Shown piece by piece: positions 62,684-64,000 of a DNA stretch of 64,000 nucleotides (positions are counted from its first letter, which is position 1; each line of letters begins with the position of its first letter). Below the pieces are notes generated by a model. That model ran no database searches. It had not been told where the DNA came from and worked only from the letters and a program-made list of their open reading frames with translations. Source of the stretch: Pseudomonas arsenicoxydans (lineage in GTDB: Bacteria; Pseudomonadota; Gammaproteobacteria; Pseudomonadales; Pseudomonadaceae). The stretch spans positions 1,676,001 through 1,740,000 of the forward strand of contig NZ_LT629705.1 in the NCBI RefSeq assembly GCF_900103875.1. The letters run 5' to 3'. A program made the position numbers and the translations under genes.

Positions 62684-62895
62684 AAGTAATTTTTGACTTT
62701 GAAAAAGATGAATTGGAAAAGATGAATGACATGATGAAGATGAAATAACTGTATAAAATATAACCAAATCATCTCTGAAGCAAGTCCGCGGACGCTCTGT
62801 CACCGGATTGGCGTCATTGCGCCGGCCAAACTTTGTATTTGACGCGTGATCTTGTATGGTTGGTTCCCTTTGAATTCGAGCCTTGCGGGTCTGTT

Positions 62896-64000
62896 ATGAA
62901 GTCGGTTGAAGAGCAGCTAGCGCTGATTAAACGTGGTGCGGAAGAACTGTTGGTCGAGTCCGAGCTGATCGAAAAGCTCAAGCGTGGCCAGCCGCTGCGT
63001 ATTAAGGCAGGCTTCGATCCGACTGCGCCGGATTTGCACCTGGGTCATACCGTGCTTATTAATAAGCTGCGCCAGTTCCAGGAGCTGGGGCATCAGGTGA
63101 TCTTCCTCATAGGTGATTTCACCGGGATGATCGGCGATCCGAGTGGCAAGAGCGCGACGCGTCCTCCGCTGACTCGCGAGCAGGTTCTCGAGAATGCCGA
63201 GACCTACAAGACTCAAGTCTTCAAGATTCTTGATCCGGCCAAGACCGAAGTGGCGTTCAACTCCACCTGGATGGATCAGATGGGGCCGGCGGACTTCATT
63301 CGTCTGACGTCGCAATACACTGTGGCCCGGATGCTGGAACGCGACGACTTCGACAAGCGCTACACAACCAATCAGCCAATTGCCATTCACGAATTTCTCT
63401 ATCCGCTGGTTCAGGGCTATGACTCGGTCGCATTGCGCGCGGATGTCGAGCTGGGCGGTACCGATCAGAAGTTCAATCTGCTGATGGGGCGTGAGTTGCA
63501 GCGCGGCTATGGTCAGGAAGCTCAATGCATTCTGACCATGCCTTTGCTCGAAGGTCTGGATGGCGTGAAGAAGATGTCCAAGTCCTTGGGCAATTACGTC
63601 GGTATCCAGGAAGCGCCAGGTGTCATGTACGGCAAGCTGGTTTCTATTCCAGATGCTTTGATGTGGCGCTACTTCGAGTTGCTCAGCTTCCGGTCCATGG
63701 ATGAGATCAATGCGTTCCGTGCCGATGTAGAGGCAGGCGCCAATCCGCGCGATATCAAGATCAAGCTGGCTGAAGAGATCGTTGCGCGTTTCCATGGTGA
63801 AGAGGCTGCGGCCAATGCGCATCGTGCGGCGGGTAACCGTATGAAGGAAGGTCAGTTGCCGGATGATCTGCCTGAGATCGAATTGACTGCAGCAGAAGAC
63901 ATGCCGATCGCAGCTGTCCTTAATAAGGCAGGCCTGGTCAAGAACTCGGCTGTCGCGCGAGACCTTCTGGGTTCTGGTGGTGTGCGTATAGATGGTGAGG
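62896..64000 (+). CDS. tyrS: Tyrosyl-tRNA synthetase, 3' end missing
   Basis: 368 codons present from ATG 62896 of the usual about 399, running off the window edge. Class I motifs: HIGH-like [17 protein letters not shown] in [10 protein letters not shown]. The C-terminal S4 RNA-binding domain begins ([20 protein letters not shown]) just before the edge. Type TyrZ-like enzyme by sequence. Confidence 0.95.
   Translation, partial: MKSVEEQLALIKRGAEELLVESELIEKLKRGQPLRIKAGFDPTAPDLHLGHTVLINKLRQFQELGHQVIFLIGDFTGMIGDPSGKSATRPPLTREQVLENAETYKTQVFKILDPAKTEVAFNSTWMDQMGPADFIRLTSQYTVARMLERDDFDKRYTTNQPIAIHEFLYPLVQGYDSVALRADVELGGTDQKFNLLMGRELQRGYGQEAQCILTMPLLEGLDGVKKMSKSLGNYVGIQEAPGVMYGKLVSIPDALMWRYFELLSFRSMDEINAFRADVEAGANPRDIKIKLAEEIVARFHGEEAAANAHRAAGNRMKEGQLPDDLPEIELTAAEDMPIAAVLNKAGLVKNSAVARDLLGSGGVRIDGE

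Overview
The window is chromosomal DNA from a fluorescent Pseudomonas, most likely the P. fluorescens group. The evidence is uniformly high G+C with Pseudomonas-type REP palindromes of the GCGGGCAAGCCCGC kind, and a gene order that follows, from memory, the P. aeruginosa PAO1 block from about PA0575 (rmcA) to PA0668 (tyrS). No prophage, insertion sequence, CRISPR array or rRNA was seen.

Layout. 1-2.2 kb: the 3' part of membrane glucose dehydrogenase (gcd, cut by the window edge). 2.2-3.95 kb: a small accessory block holding a stand-alone M41-like HEMGH protein and a convergent two-gene toxin-antitoxin-like module (DUF4258 + XRE regulator). It is bracketed by two almost identical terminators and sits against the 3' end of tRNA-Ile2(CAU). 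4-12.7 kb: rmcA, then the macromolecular-synthesis cluster rpsU-dnaG-rpoD; yqeY, expected between rpsU and dnaG, is absent. 12.7-16.6 kb: tsaD, plsY, folB-folK, cca. 16.7-21.6 kb: the prkA/yeaH/spoVR stress trio. 21.9-29.6 kb: glpE, then apaH-apaG and ksgA-pdxA-surA-lptD. 29.7-33.3 kb: amgK-murU (peptidoglycan sugar salvage), a DjlA-like co-chaperone and a DUF3530 protein. 33.4-42.6 kb: the agtSR two-component system, the agtABCD ABC transporter (4-aminobutyrate/5-aminovalerate) and an iron alcohol dehydrogenase. 42.7-50.6 kb: rpe-gph-trpE, then the esterase autotransporter estA, then trpGDC. 50.7-64 kb: a lipoate-ligase-like protein, vfr, osmC-like, speD, coq7, hinT-like, SDR, DUF805, nitronate monooxygenase, hemJ, argC, erpA, anmK, mepM and the start of tyrS.

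How genes work together. Outer-membrane biogenesis is concentrated in surA-lptD, cell-wall recycling and remodelling in amgK-murU, anmK and mepM, and tryptophan synthesis in trpE and trpGDC. The trp genes give the strongest regulatory observation: both trpE and trpGDC are preceded by a leader ending in the same Ala-Arg-Trp-Arg-Trp-Arg-Ala-stop, encoded by a 24-nt perfect repeat. In front of trpE this leader is the in-frame C-terminal end of gph; in front of trpG it is a free-standing peptide of up to 28 codons. Other leads are the accessory block, a set of palindromes and structured repeats in and around the agt operon, and a promoter overlapping an IscR-like half-site upstream of erpA.

All assignments come from reading the sequence and from general knowledge of the families; no database search was run.
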